Shown piece by piece: positions 35,217 to 44,752 of a stretch of DNA of 64,000 nucleotides. A model generated the notes under the pieces. That model was not told where the DNA came from and ran no database searches. It worked only from the letters and a program-made list of their open reading frames with translations. The stretch spans positions 310,001-374,000 of the forward strand of contig NZ_FOAF01000001.1 of the NCBI RefSeq assembly GCF_900109575.1. Reading direction: 5' to 3'. The stretch comes from Olivibacter domesticus (GTDB lineage: Bacteria > Bacteroidota > Bacteroidia > Sphingobacteriales > Sphingobacteriaceae). The translations under genes and the position numbers were made by a program. Each line of letters starts with the position of its first letter. The first letter of the stretch is position 1.

Positions 35217-36296
35217 ATGCAAAAGTATAAATACTACAAAACAGTAGATTTTTTAAGTGATGATGAATTCATAGATTGGGTACGCGCACCGAACTGGGAA
35301 ACCAATTTGTATTGGCAAGAGGTATTTATCCTTTTTCCTGCGGTTAAACCCTATGCCGATGAGGCACGCCAACTAGTAGTGCATATTCGCGTAAAGCCCA
35401 TGAAGGGTGCTACCACCAATTTGAAGGAAGCAATTGTTGCAAAAGCACTTATTCAGGAAGTAAAAGGGAGTGGAACATCATCGAAACCGTTGACTATCCG
35501 TAGCCGTTCTAAATGGATGGTGGCAGCCTTGGTACTGATTGTATCGGGACTGCTGCTCGTTAAGATGCCGCTATATAGACCTACAAAACTGGAAGTTATT
35601 TCAGTGGATGATGCTCATATAAAGCAAGTCAAGAATGTATCTGATATGGTACTGCTAGTTGAATTACCGGATCAATCGACTGTTATCTTGCAACCGAAAG
35701 CATATATGTCTTATCGAACGGATTCTTTCGCATTAAAGCGTGAAGTTCATTTAGTTGGAGAAGCCTTTTTTGATATCAGCAAAAATAAACAAGTACCTTT
35801 TATTGTCAACACAGATCAGCTTATAACCAAGGTGCTGGGTACGAGCTTTTTCGTAAATGCTAGTCCTAATACTGCTGCGCATCGGGTTTTGGTCGCAAGT
35901 GGTTCGGTTCGGGTGGAGACGAAAAGGAATAAAAGCTCCACCGGACATCGCCAGCGTGAAGGACTAGTGCTACATGCTGGACAGGAGACGCACCTTAATG
36001 TCGATCGGCCAATGACGGTCACTTTTTCCGAACAGGCCTTGCATATAACAGAAGATTTGGAAAAGGCTTTTGATTTTCAAAATGTGCCGATGAGCAAAGT
36101 GGCAGCAACCTTACATGAGTATTATGGCTTAGATGTGCAGATAAAGAAACAAGAATTAGCAAAACGACCAATTACAGCCTTTCTGGGGAATGTTTCTTTG
36201 CAAGAGAAATTGAATTTAATTGCGAAAGCGGTAGAAGCTCGTTATCAACTGGATGATGGTGTTGTTATTTTTACCTTAGAGATTAACCAACAATAG
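35217..36296 (+). CDS. FecR-family anti-sigma factor (locus 2)
   Basis: A 359-residue membrane anti-sigma factor. Its N-terminus (MQKYKYYKTVDFLSDDEFI) differs from the other two FecR proteins, consistent with specificity for its own sigma factor. The membrane helix is at about 100-116. The periplasmic FecR domain is about 140-245, including LVGEAFFDISKNKQVPFIVN and VLGTSFFVNASP. The DUF4974 end (about 278-358) begins FDFQNVPMSKVAATLHEYYG and probably contacts the STN domain of the SusC encoded next. Confidence 0.92.
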   Translation: MQKYKYYKTVDFLSDDEFIDWVRAPNWETNLYWQEVFILFPAVKPYADEARQLVVHIRVKPMKGATTNLKEAIVAKALIQEVKGSGTSSKPLTIRSRSKWMVAALVLIVSGLLLVKMPLYRPTKLEVISVDDAHIKQVKNVSDMVLLVELPDQSTVILQPKAYMSYRTDSFALKREVHLVGEAFFDISKNKQVPFIVNTDQLITKVLGTSFFVNASPNTAAHRVLVASGSVRVETKRNKSSTGHRQREGLVLHAGQETHLNVDRPMTVTFSEQALHITEDLEKAFDFQNVPMSKVAATLHEYYGLDVQIKKQELAKRPITAFLGNVSLQEKLNLIAKAVEARYQLDDGVVIFTLEINQQ

Positions 36297-36347
36297 AAAC
36301 CAATATGAATAGTATGAACCAAACTTAAAAACACACATTATAATAAG

Positions 36348-36379
36348 CCCGCTAAAGCTGCTGGAACATCCTTAGCGGG
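36348..36379 (+). repeat. Leader hairpin upstream of susC (locus 2)
   Basis: Arms CCCGCTAA and TTAGCGGG pair fully across a 16-nt loop, 52 bp after the FecR stop. No T-run follows on the plus strand, so it may be a 3'-end structure of the sigma-FecR message. Confidence 0.45.
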
Positions 36380-36397
36380 AAATTGTGCCCTTTGCTA

Positions 36398-36456
36398 TCA
36401 AAAAACCGTTTGTTAAAACGGTTAGGGGGCTATTTGTTAAATTTTTATTAAAACCT
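36398..36456 (-). ncRNA. Candidate cis-antisense small RNA in the FecR-SusC gap (locus 2)
   Basis: A minus-strand TACATTTG box (36470 to 36463), overlapping the susC start codon, would start a short transcript near 36456. It ends at a perfect 8-bp hairpin (36404-36411 / 36416-36423) followed on the minus strand by GGTTTTTTG, a good intrinsic terminator that points away from susC. On the plus strand the hairpin is followed by AGGGGGC, so the terminator does not fit plus-strand transcription. No -33 element is visible. Confidence 0.35.
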
Positions 36457-36469
36457 AACAACCAAATGT

Positions 36470-39400
36470 ATGGAAAAAAAATCAACATTCATTGTTGTCA
36501 TGAGGACAGGCACATTACAATTAATTATGGCGATATTCCTGCTGGGGAGTACTTGGGCTGCAAATACCCATGCGCAAGGAATATTGAAAGAACGGGTCTC
36601 GTTTCCAAGAAAAGAGGCCTCACTACAGACGCTGTTGAAACATATAGAGCAGTCGTTTGATATTCATTTTATTTATAGCCCAGCATTGGTTGATGTAAAT
36701 CAACCCGTATCGATCGTTGCTGATGAAAAGCCACTGGACGCTTTATTAAATGAACTGTTAGATCCTTTGCATATTACCTACGAGCTTGCGGGCAATAACA
36801 TCATACTGAAGCGGGTGCGCGGACACAAGCAGGTAACGATGAAAGGCGTAGTGCGTGATAAGGATGGTTTATTATTGAGCGGTGTATCCGTACTACTGAA
36901 AAATGCGGTGGGTAAAGGCACTTCCACAAACGAAGAAGGAGTTTTCTCGCTTTCAGTACCCGCAAATGCAACGCTCGTGTTTCGTTACGTTGGCTATAAA
37001 GAACAAGAGGTGGCGCTCGGTAACCGCACTTTTATTGAAGTCATGATGGTGGAGGATCCAGCCAATCTGGACGAAGTGGTGGTGGTGGGGTATGGCACAC
37101 AGAAAAAAGCCAATTTAACGGGTGCTGTTGCAACAGTAAATGGAGAGGATCTGGTAAAGAGACCCGTAACGAATGCAGCCTCTATGTTGCAGGGGCAGGT
37201 ACCGGGTTTACGTGTTGTACAAAATTCGGGTGAACCCGGAAATGAAGGACTGTCGGTTAGAATTCGTGGCCAAGGTACATTCAGTGGAGCAGGCTCTAAT
37301 CCGTTGGTATTAATTGACGGTGTAGAAGGAAGCTTGAATGATGTGAATCCGAATGATATTGAAAATGTATCGGTATTGAAAGATGCGGCATCAGCTTCAA
37401 TTTATGGATCGCGGGCTGCTAATGGGGTGATTTTGGTGACCACCAAGGCTGGTACATCCGGAGGGTTTGTGGTTGATTATACCTTTAATGGCGCTGTGCA
37501 TAATCCAACGCGATTGTTTGATCTGATTACTAACTCGGCCGAATATATGGAATTGTGGAACGAGGCGAAAAGAAATAACGGAAATACCGCAGGCCTGTAT
37601 TCACAGGAAACCATCGATTTATATCGAAATGCAACAGATAGAGTACAATACCCGAATGCGGATTGGTTGGACATAATGTTTAACCCGGCCTTTGTACAAA
37701 CGCATAATCTGGGTATAAGTGGCGGTGCTGGCGGTACACATTACAATATGTCCATAGGTTATATCGATCAGCCAGGGGTAATGAAGGGTTTTGAATATAA
37801 AAGATACAATGCTCGCTTTAATATTGGCTCTTCTATTAATGACCATATTAAGGTGGGAGCGAATATTAGCGTGAAGCAGGGAGATGTTTCCCGACCTCGC
37901 CAGGGTGCGCAGGACGCCTTTATATCAACCATGTCACAGGCGCCTACTTATTTGCCTAAACTGCCTGATGGCCGGTATGCATTTAAGGCCTTTGATTTTG
38001 AATCTAACAATAAGAATATGGTGGCTATTGTGGAGAACGATGTGCTTTGGAAAAACAGGGATTACTCGGTGAACCTACAAGGCTGGTTGGATGTGCAGTT
38101 AAATAAAAAACTTAATTGGTATTCTAAGGCGGCTATTGTCGCTGATTTTGACAAATCGAAAGATTGGCGCCCTGTGGTGCCACTTTACAATTATCAGACA
38201 GGTAATTTTGCTACCGACCTGGATGTGGGGGGGAAGGGGCTGGCGGTAAACAACAGCGAAAATAGATACACAAATCTTTTCACTTACCTTAAATTTGAGG
38301 ACGAACTGGGGGCTGGCCACAATGTGTCGGCGCAGGTTGGTTATAGCCAAGAATCGAACAAACACGAATACCTATATGGTTATCGCAGGGATTTTTTTAG
38401 TAATGATTTACAGGAATTAGATGCTGGTGGGCTTGCCGTACAAAATTCAAGTGGGTCTACTTATGAATGGGCGCTGCGTTCTTTCTTTGGTCGCTTAACC
38501 TACAACTATAAAGAACGCTATCTTTTGGAAATGAATATGCGTTACGATGGAACGTCCCGACTGCATAATGACCATCGCTGGGGTGCTTTTCCTTCGATTT
38601 CTGGGGCTTGGCGTGTATCGGAAGAGTCTTTTGTGAAGAATGCAGATCTTAAATGGCTCAATAACTTCAAAATTCGCGGCTCGTATGGTGAGCTGGGTAA
38701 CCAGAACATTAATATTGACGTCCGTGCTAGCTCGCCTTATCAGTATTCGTATCAGGAAACTTATCCTTATCCTTTTCAGGAAATTTTAAATTATACCGGG
38801 AATTACCCTTTTGATAATACGAACCTGACTACTGGTGCAGCGCAAACAGCATTGGCAAACCAATTACTTATTTGGGAAACGACAAAGATTACCGATGTAG
38901 GGTTTGATTTAGCAGTGTTCAATGGCTTGGATATTACCCTCGATTGGTATAGAAAAACCACCACGGATATCTTGCGGGCATCGCAAGTAACAGGGATCGT
39001 TGGCCTGACAGCTCCAAACATTAACAATGGTACCATGCAAAATGAGGGGATTGAGCTAGCACTACGTTATAGCCATCGAGTGGCGTCGGGTGTGTTGGAA
39101 GGTTTGTCATACAGCTTTGGCGGAAATATTGACCGTTTTCGGAATAAGCTGGTTAAATTCGGCCAACGGGAAATTGGTAGTAATACGATCAAAGAAGAGG
39201 GACGCCCTTGGGACACATTCTATATGTTAGAGTGGACTGGCATCTTCCAAACAGAAGAGGAGATACAGGCTGCACCAAGGCAGTATAATGATGATACGCA
39301 GCCTGGTGACCTTATTTTTAAAGATCAGAATGGTGATGGCATCGTTGATGATGATGACCGTACTTATTTGGGTGGCCAATATCCATCTTTTGAGTATGCC

Positions 39401-39862
39401 TTTAACGGAAATGCCAGTTGGAAAAATTTTGATATTTCCTTTATGTTTCAGGGGGTAGAAGGAAGAAAGATCTATGTAGCCGATTGGGGAACAGTACCTT
39501 TTATCCAAGGATCACCACCAACTACGGATTGGCGAGATCGTTGGACGCCCGAAAATCCTTCGACTACTATGCCAAGGATCTATTGGGGCTTTGACGCACC
39601 TGCCAAGGTGCGACGAACATCTAGCTACTACTTGCAGGATGCTTCCTACCTCCGCTTAAAAAACCTAACCGTGGGCTATACTTTTCCAAGCGAGCTGGTG
39701 GAACGGATCGGTCTTAGAAAGCTTCGTTTATTTGTTTCAGGCGATAACCTCCTAACAATAACAAATTATCCAGGTCTTGACCCAGAGCGTGGCGGTAACG
39801 GTGTTTTTGTAGGTTATCCGCAAAATAAAATTTATTCTTTTGGTCTTAATGTACAATTTTAA
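36470..39862 (+). CDS. SusC/RagA TonB-linked transporter with STN domain (locus 2)
   Basis: An 1130-residue outer-membrane importer. Signal peptide ends near THAQG. The STN domain (about 42-120) begins RVSFPRKEASLQTLLKHIEQ. The carboxypeptidase-D-like domain (about 124-200) begins MKGVVRDKDGLLLSGVSVLL, followed by the TonB box and plug (EVVVVGYGTQKKANLTGAVA; LKDAASASIYGSRAANGVIL), then the barrel. The STN domain makes it a signalling transducer for the adjacent FecR. SusD starts 7 bp after its stop codon, so the two are co-translated in sequence. The substrate is not known; the downstream enzyme suggests a non-mannan glycan. Confidence 0.95.
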   Translation: MEKKSTFIVVMRTGTLQLIMAIFLLGSTWAANTHAQGILKERVSFPRKEASLQTLLKHIEQSFDIHFIYSPALVDVNQPVSIVADEKPLDALLNELLDPLHITYELAGNNIILKRVRGHKQVTMKGVVRDKDGLLLSGVSVLLKNAVGKGTSTNEEGVFSLSVPANATLVFRYVGYKEQEVALGNRTFIEVMMVEDPANLDEVVVVGYGTQKKANLTGAVATVNGEDLVKRPVTNAASMLQGQVPGLRVVQNSGEPGNEGLSVRIRGQGTFSGAGSNPLVLIDGVEGSLNDVNPNDIENVSVLKDAASASIYGSRAANGVILVTTKAGTSGGFVVDYTFNGAVHNPTRLFDLITNSAEYMELWNEAKRNNGNTAGLYSQETIDLYRNATDRVQYPNADWLDIMFNPAFVQTHNLGISGGAGGTHYNMSIGYIDQPGVMKGFEYKRYNARFNIGSSINDHIKVGANISVKQGDVSRPRQGAQDAFISTMSQAPTYLPKLPDGRYAFKAFDFESNNKNMVAIVENDVLWKNRDYSVNLQGWLDVQLNKKLNWYSKAAIVADFDKSKDWRPVVPLYNYQTGNFATDLDVGGKGLAVNNSENRYTNLFTYLKFEDELGAGHNVSAQVGYSQESNKHEYLYGYRRDFFSNDLQELDAGGLAVQNSSGSTYEWALRSFFGRLTYNYKERYLLEMNMRYDGTSRLHNDHRWGAFPSISGAWRVSEESFVKNADLKWLNNFKIRGSYGELGNQNINIDVRASSPYQYSYQETYPYPFQEILNYTGNYPFDNTNLTTGAAQTALANQLLIWETTKITDVGFDLAVFNGLDITLDWYRKTTTDILRASQVTGIVGLTAPNINNGTMQNEGIELALRYSHRVASGVLEGLSYSFGGNIDRFRNKLVKFGQREIGSNTIKEEGRPWDTFYMLEWTGIFQTEEEIQAAPRQYNDDTQPGDLIFKDQNGDGIVDDDDRTYLGGQYPSFEYAFNGNASWKNFDISFMFQGVEGRKIYVADWGTVPFIQGSPPTTDWRDRWTPENPSTTMPRIYWGFDAPAKVRRTSSYYLQDASYLRLKNLTVGYTFPSELVERIGLRKLRLFVSGDNLLTITNYPGLDPERGGNGVFVGYPQNKIYSFGLNVQF

Positions 39863-39869
39863 GAAGAAA

Positions 39870-41333
39870 ATGATGAAAAAGTATATATTTCTAGTTTGCA
39901 CCACGATTTTTCTGTTAACTATGGGTGGTTGTAGTAAAGATTTTCTCGACAAAGATCCGTTGGATCGTTTGACAGCCGATCAATATTGGAAATCGAAGGC
40001 TGATTTTGATATGGCACTAACGGCTATCTATGGCCAATTGCAGAATAGTATCTTTTCTTATGGTAGTCCGAACTGGGACGTACTAACTGACAACGGATAT
40101 GGGCAGCATAACTACAATGGAAGTCAGGGAATAGTGCGTGGTGAGATTTTTCCTTCTTCTGGAGGATATATTATCGATATTTATAATGCTTGCTACAGCG
40201 GGATAGCAAGAGCCAATATCTTCCTAGAGAAATTAAGCGCTTATGAAGGTGGCGAACTTGATGAATCCAATAGGGCACGCTACGCGGGGGAGGTGCGCTT
40301 TATTAGAGCTTACTACTATTATATGCTCTATGCCTGTTATGGAGCGGTGCCGATTATTACTGAGCCGCTAACTTTGGAAAACCAAGTTCAGCCGAAAGCC
40401 TCCGCAGCGGAAGTGCTGACCCAAACGCTGGCGGACCTGGATGCGGCCATTTCCAGTCTCGGATCTGACCTGTATGCTGGGGGAGGAGGCCACGCTGTGA
40501 AGACTTCTGCACAAGCTTTAAAGTTGCGCGTATTGATGTATGCTGCTTATGATGAAAACGGCGTGCCTAATCAGGAGATGTTGACGCAGGCCAGTACCTT
40601 GGCAAAAGAAATTATGGCAGCAGGCTATACATTGGCTCCTGCTTTTGAAAGCATATTTAGGGATGCTACACAGGAAGGGAACCCAGAAATTATTTTCTCC
40701 ATTAAATTTCTAGCGCCAGATAATGCTACGCCGATGGACCAATGGTATGGTGATTGGGCTGTTGTTAGTCCCTTGCCTAATATCTTCAACGCGTTTGAAG
40801 CTGGCGATATTCGTCGGGATTTAACAATTTTTGACAAGGAGGTTAATTTCGACGGAGTTATTCATCGCCCTTCTAATAATTTGCCTACGGGGTATGGATT
40901 GAAAAAATTTCTTACACCTGGTTTAATACCTTATGGCTACTCTACGCAAAGCCAGCAAGATTGGGTAATGCTGAGGTATGCAGAGGTATTGCTCTTATTT
41001 GCGGAGGCTGAGAATGAACTATCCGGTCCTAGCGATGCGGTTCGTACTGCGGTGAATGCATTACGCGAGCGAGCGAAATTACAACCGATAGCTGCTGGGC
41101 TCAGTAAGGAAGGTATGCGCGAGGCTATCCGCCAAGAGCGGCGTGTGGAGTTGGCATTCGAAGGCTTTCGCTATTTTGACCTGAAGCGATGGCGAATCGC
41201 TCCAGAGGTGCTAAACAATGTGAAAGACGGCATACTTACGTACGTATTTGAAGAACGTTTTTACCAATGGCCGCTTCCACAAACGGAAATTGATAAAAGC
41301 CAGGGAATATTGGAACAAAATTCAGATTATTGA
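39870..41333 (+). CDS. SusD/RagB glycan-binding lipoprotein (locus 2)
   Basis: About 487 residues, with start at ATG 39870 or 39873 (MKKYIFLVCTTIFLLTMGG), after the SusC stop. An upstream in-frame ATG at 39840 lies within the SusC gene and would spoil the signal peptide. The lipobox is TMGGCSKDFLDKDPLD. Typical SusD blocks are RFIRAYYYYMLYACYGAVPI and AIRQERRVELAFEGFRYFDL, and it ends WPLPQTEIDKSQGILEQNSD. A very strong terminator follows, before the enzyme gene. Confidence 0.94.
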   Translation: MMKKYIFLVCTTIFLLTMGGCSKDFLDKDPLDRLTADQYWKSKADFDMALTAIYGQLQNSIFSYGSPNWDVLTDNGYGQHNYNGSQGIVRGEIFPSSGGYIIDIYNACYSGIARANIFLEKLSAYEGGELDESNRARYAGEVRFIRAYYYYMLYACYGAVPIITEPLTLENQVQPKASAAEVLTQTLADLDAAISSLGSDLYAGGGGHAVKTSAQALKLRVLMYAAYDENGVPNQEMLTQASTLAKEIMAAGYTLAPAFESIFRDATQEGNPEIIFSIKFLAPDNATPMDQWYGDWAVVSPLPNIFNAFEAGDIRRDLTIFDKEVNFDGVIHRPSNNLPTGYGLKKFLTPGLIPYGYSTQSQQDWVMLRYAEVLLLFAEAENELSGPSDAVRTAVNALRERAKLQPIAAGLSKEGMREAIRQERRVELAFEGFRYFDLKRWRIAPEVLNNVKDGILTYVFEERFYQWPLPQTEIDKSQGILEQNSDY

Positions 41334-41336
41334 TTC

Positions 41337-41382
41337 ATAACACCGAAAGTTCTCTAGAACTTTCGGTGTTATTTAATTTTTT
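41337..41382 (+). terminator. Strong intrinsic terminator between susD and the enzyme gene (locus 2)
   Basis: The stem has 17-bp arms (ATAACACCGAAAGTTCT and its complement) with a 2-nt centre at 41337-41372, followed by TTTAATTTTTT. It lies 4 bp after the SusD stop and 16 bp before ATG 41398, so it would reduce or uncouple expression of the downstream enzyme. Confidence 0.85.
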
Positions 41383-41397
41383 AGATCAGGCATTTTT

Positions 41398-43047
41398 ATG
41401 AAACACTTATTTAACTTTTTATGTACATCGCTCATGGTAATCAATATGGTTTATGGTCAAGTGGTTGAACGACCGCGGCCAGCAGCTTGGGATAGTATTA
41501 CCTTTGGTGGACGGTTCATAGATCGCTTTTTACCCATGGTAAATGGCCACACGCAGCAGGGAATATGGGGTGCCGAAGGTGTGCAAAAGCGTTACGTTGA
41601 CAATGGCATTGAAGATAGTCTGCATTCGTATTGGTGTGGCAGTATCATCTATGATGCTACAGATAAATTGTACCATCAATATATTTGCGGCTGGGATGAA
41701 AATGCCGCCAAAGGTCATAATGAATGGCCTAATTCGATTGTTTATCATGCCACTAGTAAACAATTGAATGGCCCATACGGTATCAAAGACACCATCGGTT
41801 CCGGACATAACGCAGAGGTCTATCAGACTAAGAATGGAACATATGTGCTTTATGTGATCGACAAGCGGTATACGTCTTCTTCATTGAATGGCCCCTGGAA
41901 GCAGGATACCTTCCATTTTGATCAGCGGGACCGAAAAATTATCGAAGGTTTGTCGAACTTAACCTTTGCTAAAAGAGGGGATGGCTCTTACCTGATGGTT
42001 TGTAGGGGTGGAGGTGTATGGTTCAGTGCCGACGGTCTGTCCCCTTATTATCAGGTAACAGATAAGCGTGTTTACCCTGCTGTAGAGGGCCGGTTTGAAG
42101 ACCCCGTGGTTTGGCGTGATCATATACAGTATCATTTGGTAGTAAATGACTGGTTAGGAAGGATTGCTTTCTATCTGCGTTCAAAAGATGGTGTACATTG
42201 GGTAACCGATCCGGGAGAGGCTTACACCCCTCATATTGCATTACACGAGGATGGCACAAAAGAAGCCTGGTTTAAATTTGAGCGTATGAAGGTTTTCCAA
42301 GACCAATATGGTCGGGCTATTCAAGCAAATTTTGCGGTTATTGATGTGCAAAAAAGTGAGGATAAAGCAAATGACAATCATAGTTCAAAGAATATAACCA
42401 TTCCGTTAAATCCGGGTCTATTGATTACCTTACTCGATAAACAAATGCCTACGAGTAAAACGAAGACGATACAGTTAAAGATACAGGCGGAGCCAGGCTT
42501 TGATCCGGTAGAAGAGGTGGATGTGCAAAGTTTACGGTTTGGAGCATCTGATCAGGTTAATTTTGGTAGAGGCTGTAAGGTGCTGAGCGCTGCTCGTGAA
42601 GGAAAGGATCTAGTGGTGACATTTGATGCGGTAGGACATGGCATTACAAAAGAGGAATTTGCACCTAAGATGATCGGAAAATCTAAAAAGGGTAAACTAC
42701 TATATGGATATACTCGTGTGCCATGGCTAAATTATGAGAAATCCCTTTTATCGACGCGTAAACCTTTTCTTTCAAAAGAAGGGGGGCATCTAATGATAAA
42801 GATTGAAAATTTTGGAGAGGTGCGTTCGGAAAAAGCAAAGGTTTTACTTTATAAATTGAATCAAGACAAAAAACAGCTTTTCGCAAGCGGAACTGTTCAA
42901 TCTTTGGAACCATTTGGGAGTAGGACAATAAATTTGTCTGCAGAAAAATCTCTTAATAGCGAGCTGAAAGGTAATTTTAAGGTAGTGATCGTTACGACAA
43001 ATGATACTAGTTTAGATTTCGATTTTCAAATGGGTGAAAATTTATAA
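41398..43047 (+). CDS. Secreted beta-propeller glycoside hydrolase-like protein (locus 2)
   Basis: A 549-residue protein with a signal peptide (LFNFLCTSLMVINMVYGQ). The first 330 residues resemble a five-bladed beta-propeller glycoside hydrolase (GH43/GH117-like): WPNSIVYHATSKQLNGPYGI, GNGT-like blade turns, and EGRFEDPVVWRDHIQYHLVV, where an ED pair could serve catalysis. The last 200 residues resemble beta-sandwich domains. I cannot place it in a numbered family. It follows SusCD in the same direction but sits behind a strong terminator, so it may be expressed from a separate promoter or by readthrough. Confidence 0.75.
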   Translation: MKHLFNFLCTSLMVINMVYGQVVERPRPAAWDSITFGGRFIDRFLPMVNGHTQQGIWGAEGVQKRYVDNGIEDSLHSYWCGSIIYDATDKLYHQYICGWDENAAKGHNEWPNSIVYHATSKQLNGPYGIKDTIGSGHNAEVYQTKNGTYVLYVIDKRYTSSSLNGPWKQDTFHFDQRDRKIIEGLSNLTFAKRGDGSYLMVCRGGGVWFSADGLSPYYQVTDKRVYPAVEGRFEDPVVWRDHIQYHLVVNDWLGRIAFYLRSKDGVHWVTDPGEAYTPHIALHEDGTKEAWFKFERMKVFQDQYGRAIQANFAVIDVQKSEDKANDNHSSKNITIPLNPGLLITLLDKQMPTSKTKTIQLKIQAEPGFDPVEEVDVQSLRFGASDQVNFGRGCKVLSAAREGKDLVVTFDAVGHGITKEEFAPKMIGKSKKGKLLYGYTRVPWLNYEKSLLSTRKPFLSKEGGHLMIKIENFGEVRSEKAKVLLYKLNQDKKQLFASGTVQSLEPFGSRTINLSAEKSLNSELKGNFKVVIVTTNDTSLDFDFQMGENL

Positions 43048-43219
43048 GTTGATCATCAGGTATTGGTGCGGTTTAATTATGGAGTATGGGTCTAATAGCT
43101 TTTAGGAATGGACGGTAAGCAAGAAATCCAAAAATGAAATAAATTTGCGAAACAGACGGACCACATATATCTTTACCAAAACCAATTTTTTCTAATTTTT
43201 TATCTCAAGGGATATTACA

Positions 43220-43582
43220 ATGGCAAAGACAGATTATAAAACAATAGAACAGTATCATAGTACTTTCCCTAGCGAACAGCAAGACAGAATGCAATCCATC
43301 CGTAATGTTATTCATAGCATTGTACCCGAAGCCGAAGAAGTCATAAGTTATCAAATACCTTGTTTCAAGTATAAAGGGTACTTCATTTATTATTCGGCAT
43401 ATACTAACCATATTTCACTTTCCTACCCGTTCAGTGAAGCGCTGCTTAAAACTTTTGACAAGGAATTGAAAAAATATAAAGTAAGCAAGTCGGCCATTCA
43501 GTTTCCTAATAAGGAAGCATTGCCATTAGACCTGATCAAGAGAATAGTTGCATTTAGAAAGAAAGAAAATGAAAAGACGTAA
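43220..43582 (+). CDS. DUF1801-domain protein (YdhG-like, iron-chaperone-type fold)
   Basis: A 120-residue soluble protein matching DUF1801: TIEQYHSTFPSEQQDRMQSI, VPEAEEVISYQIPCFKYKGY and IQFPNKEALPLDLIKRIVAF. Some family members are called iron chaperones because their fold resembles frataxin, but a direct iron role is not proven. It lies next to an iron-uptake gene set, which is suggestive. A hairpin separates it from the convergent AraC gene. Confidence 0.88.
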   Translation: MAKTDYKTIEQYHSTFPSEQQDRMQSIRNVIHSIVPEAEEVISYQIPCFKYKGYFIYYSAYTNHISLSYPFSEALLKTFDKELKKYKVSKSAIQFPNKEALPLDLIKRIVAFRKKENEKT

Positions 43583-43586
43583 GGGC

Positions 43587-43607
43587 TAAGGTTTTTAATC
43601 AACCTTA
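43587..43607. terminator. Hairpin between convergent DUF1801 and AraC genes
   Basis: 7-bp arms (TAAGGTT / AACCTTA) around a 7-nt loop, 5 bp after the DUF1801 stop, with a moderately T-rich flank. It could terminate from both sides. Confidence 0.45.
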
Positions 43608-43647
43608 ATCCTTTATACATCTATATGAAGTTGATTCAGGTGAATCA

Positions 43648-44634
43648 TCATGTCCTCACATTTTTGGGTGTATAACCGAATTTTTTCTTAAATGCTTTTG
43701 CGAAATGATGGGGATATTTAAATCCCATTAAATAAGAAATACTAGCGATACTATGCTCCCCTTTTTGTAGCAAGGCGTGTGATTGCTGCATCCTCACGTC
43801 ATTGATATAGCCAAATACGGTATTGCCAAAAAGCTGTTTAAATCCCTTTTTTAATTTAAAATCATTAACGCCTGCAATTTCTGCCAATTGCATAAGTGAA
43901 TAGTTGGCTCCAGGGTTGGCAGTTATAAGATCTTTTATTTGGCGGAGTTTCTCTACATCTTCTTTATGAAGTTTAATAGTTGATAGAGGGTATGTTTGCC
44001 GATCATTAAAAAATTGATCGATCTGTAAATTTAACAATTCTATTATTTTTGCCTCTATATAGGTTTTTTTAAAGATTCCATGATAGGGGCAATTCAGTAT
44101 TTCTTGAATAACTTTGCTCATTGGATTCGTAATTATCCTACTTTGATTGCCTATCAGGGCTGGTTGATTTTCCTGTATCGCTTTGCCTAAATTACCCAGG
44201 CAACTCAAATCGTGCGCGAATAGTTTCTGGAAATACACGGTGGAAAATACAATATCTAAAACCTTACGGGAGCTGGGATAATATAAAGTACCATCTACTT
44301 CTGGCAAGAATAACAGTGTATGTTTACCATGGAGTATTTCAACATCCCTGCTTGCTATAGCAGTTTTGCGAACAAAATCGGAATGCCCTTCTATTTCAAA
44401 CTGCATTTTTAAAAAGGGTTGTTCGTGTTTGGTAAACATTGAAATGGGAAATGGCATTTCCCAGTTTCTGTAAATTATACAAATCCCCTCCAAGGTGATA
44501 ATCCTATGCGCTGCCTTTAAATAGGGATGATTAAACTGCATCATCTCATCACTGATATGTGTATCAGATAAATTGTAACCTTTTTCTGCTTGGAATATTT
44601 CTTGAAATGTCTGGTGTGATATGTGCTTGTACAT
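43648..44634 (-). CDS. AraC-family regulator of a siderophore receptor
   Basis: A 328-residue AraC protein of the PchR/YbtA-like type. It has a long N-terminal sensing region and a C-terminal double helix-turn-helix (about 230-325), with SIASISYLMGFKYPHHFAKA and an AFKKKFGYTPKNVRT end. It is divergent from a TonB-dependent siderophore receptor across 118 bp, so it probably activates that receptor when its ferric-siderophore ligand is bound. Confidence 0.9.
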   Translation of the reverse strand: MYKHISHQTFQEIFQAEKGYNLSDTHISDEMMQFNHPYLKAAHRIITLEGICIIYRNWEMPFPISMFTKHEQPFLKMQFEIEGHSDFVRKTAIASRDVEILHGKHTLLFLPEVDGTLYYPSSRKVLDIVFSTVYFQKLFAHDLSCLGNLGKAIQENQPALIGNQSRIITNPMSKVIQEILNCPYHGIFKKTYIEAKIIELLNLQIDQFFNDRQTYPLSTIKLHKEDVEKLRQIKDLITANPGANYSLMQLAEIAGVNDFKLKKGFKQLFGNTVFGYINDVRMQQSHALLQKGEHSIASISYLMGFKYPHHFAKAFKKKFGYTPKNVRT

Positions 44635-44693
44635 GCATGCAGATTTTATTAAAATACTCCGTATAACGTTTAAATTAATCCCTAATATGTTAT

Positions 44694-44722
44694 TTTGATT
44701 GACCTACTCTGTTTTATCTTTG
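44694..44722 (+). promoter_or_regulatory. Bacteroidota-type promoter of the siderophore receptor gene
   Basis: TTTG at 44694-44697 and TATCTTTG at 44715-44722 match the -33 and -7 boxes with a 17-bp spacer, about 30 bp upstream of ATG 44753. It is the best full promoter match in the window. Confidence 0.65.
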
Positions 44723-44752
44723 CATTATTTATAATCAATCTAATTACACTTA

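Noticed and set aside
36385-36660. 91-codon plus-strand frame overlapping the locus 2 susC start
   Set aside because: Different frame from SusC, which has a clear signal peptide and STN domain; the overlap argues for chance.
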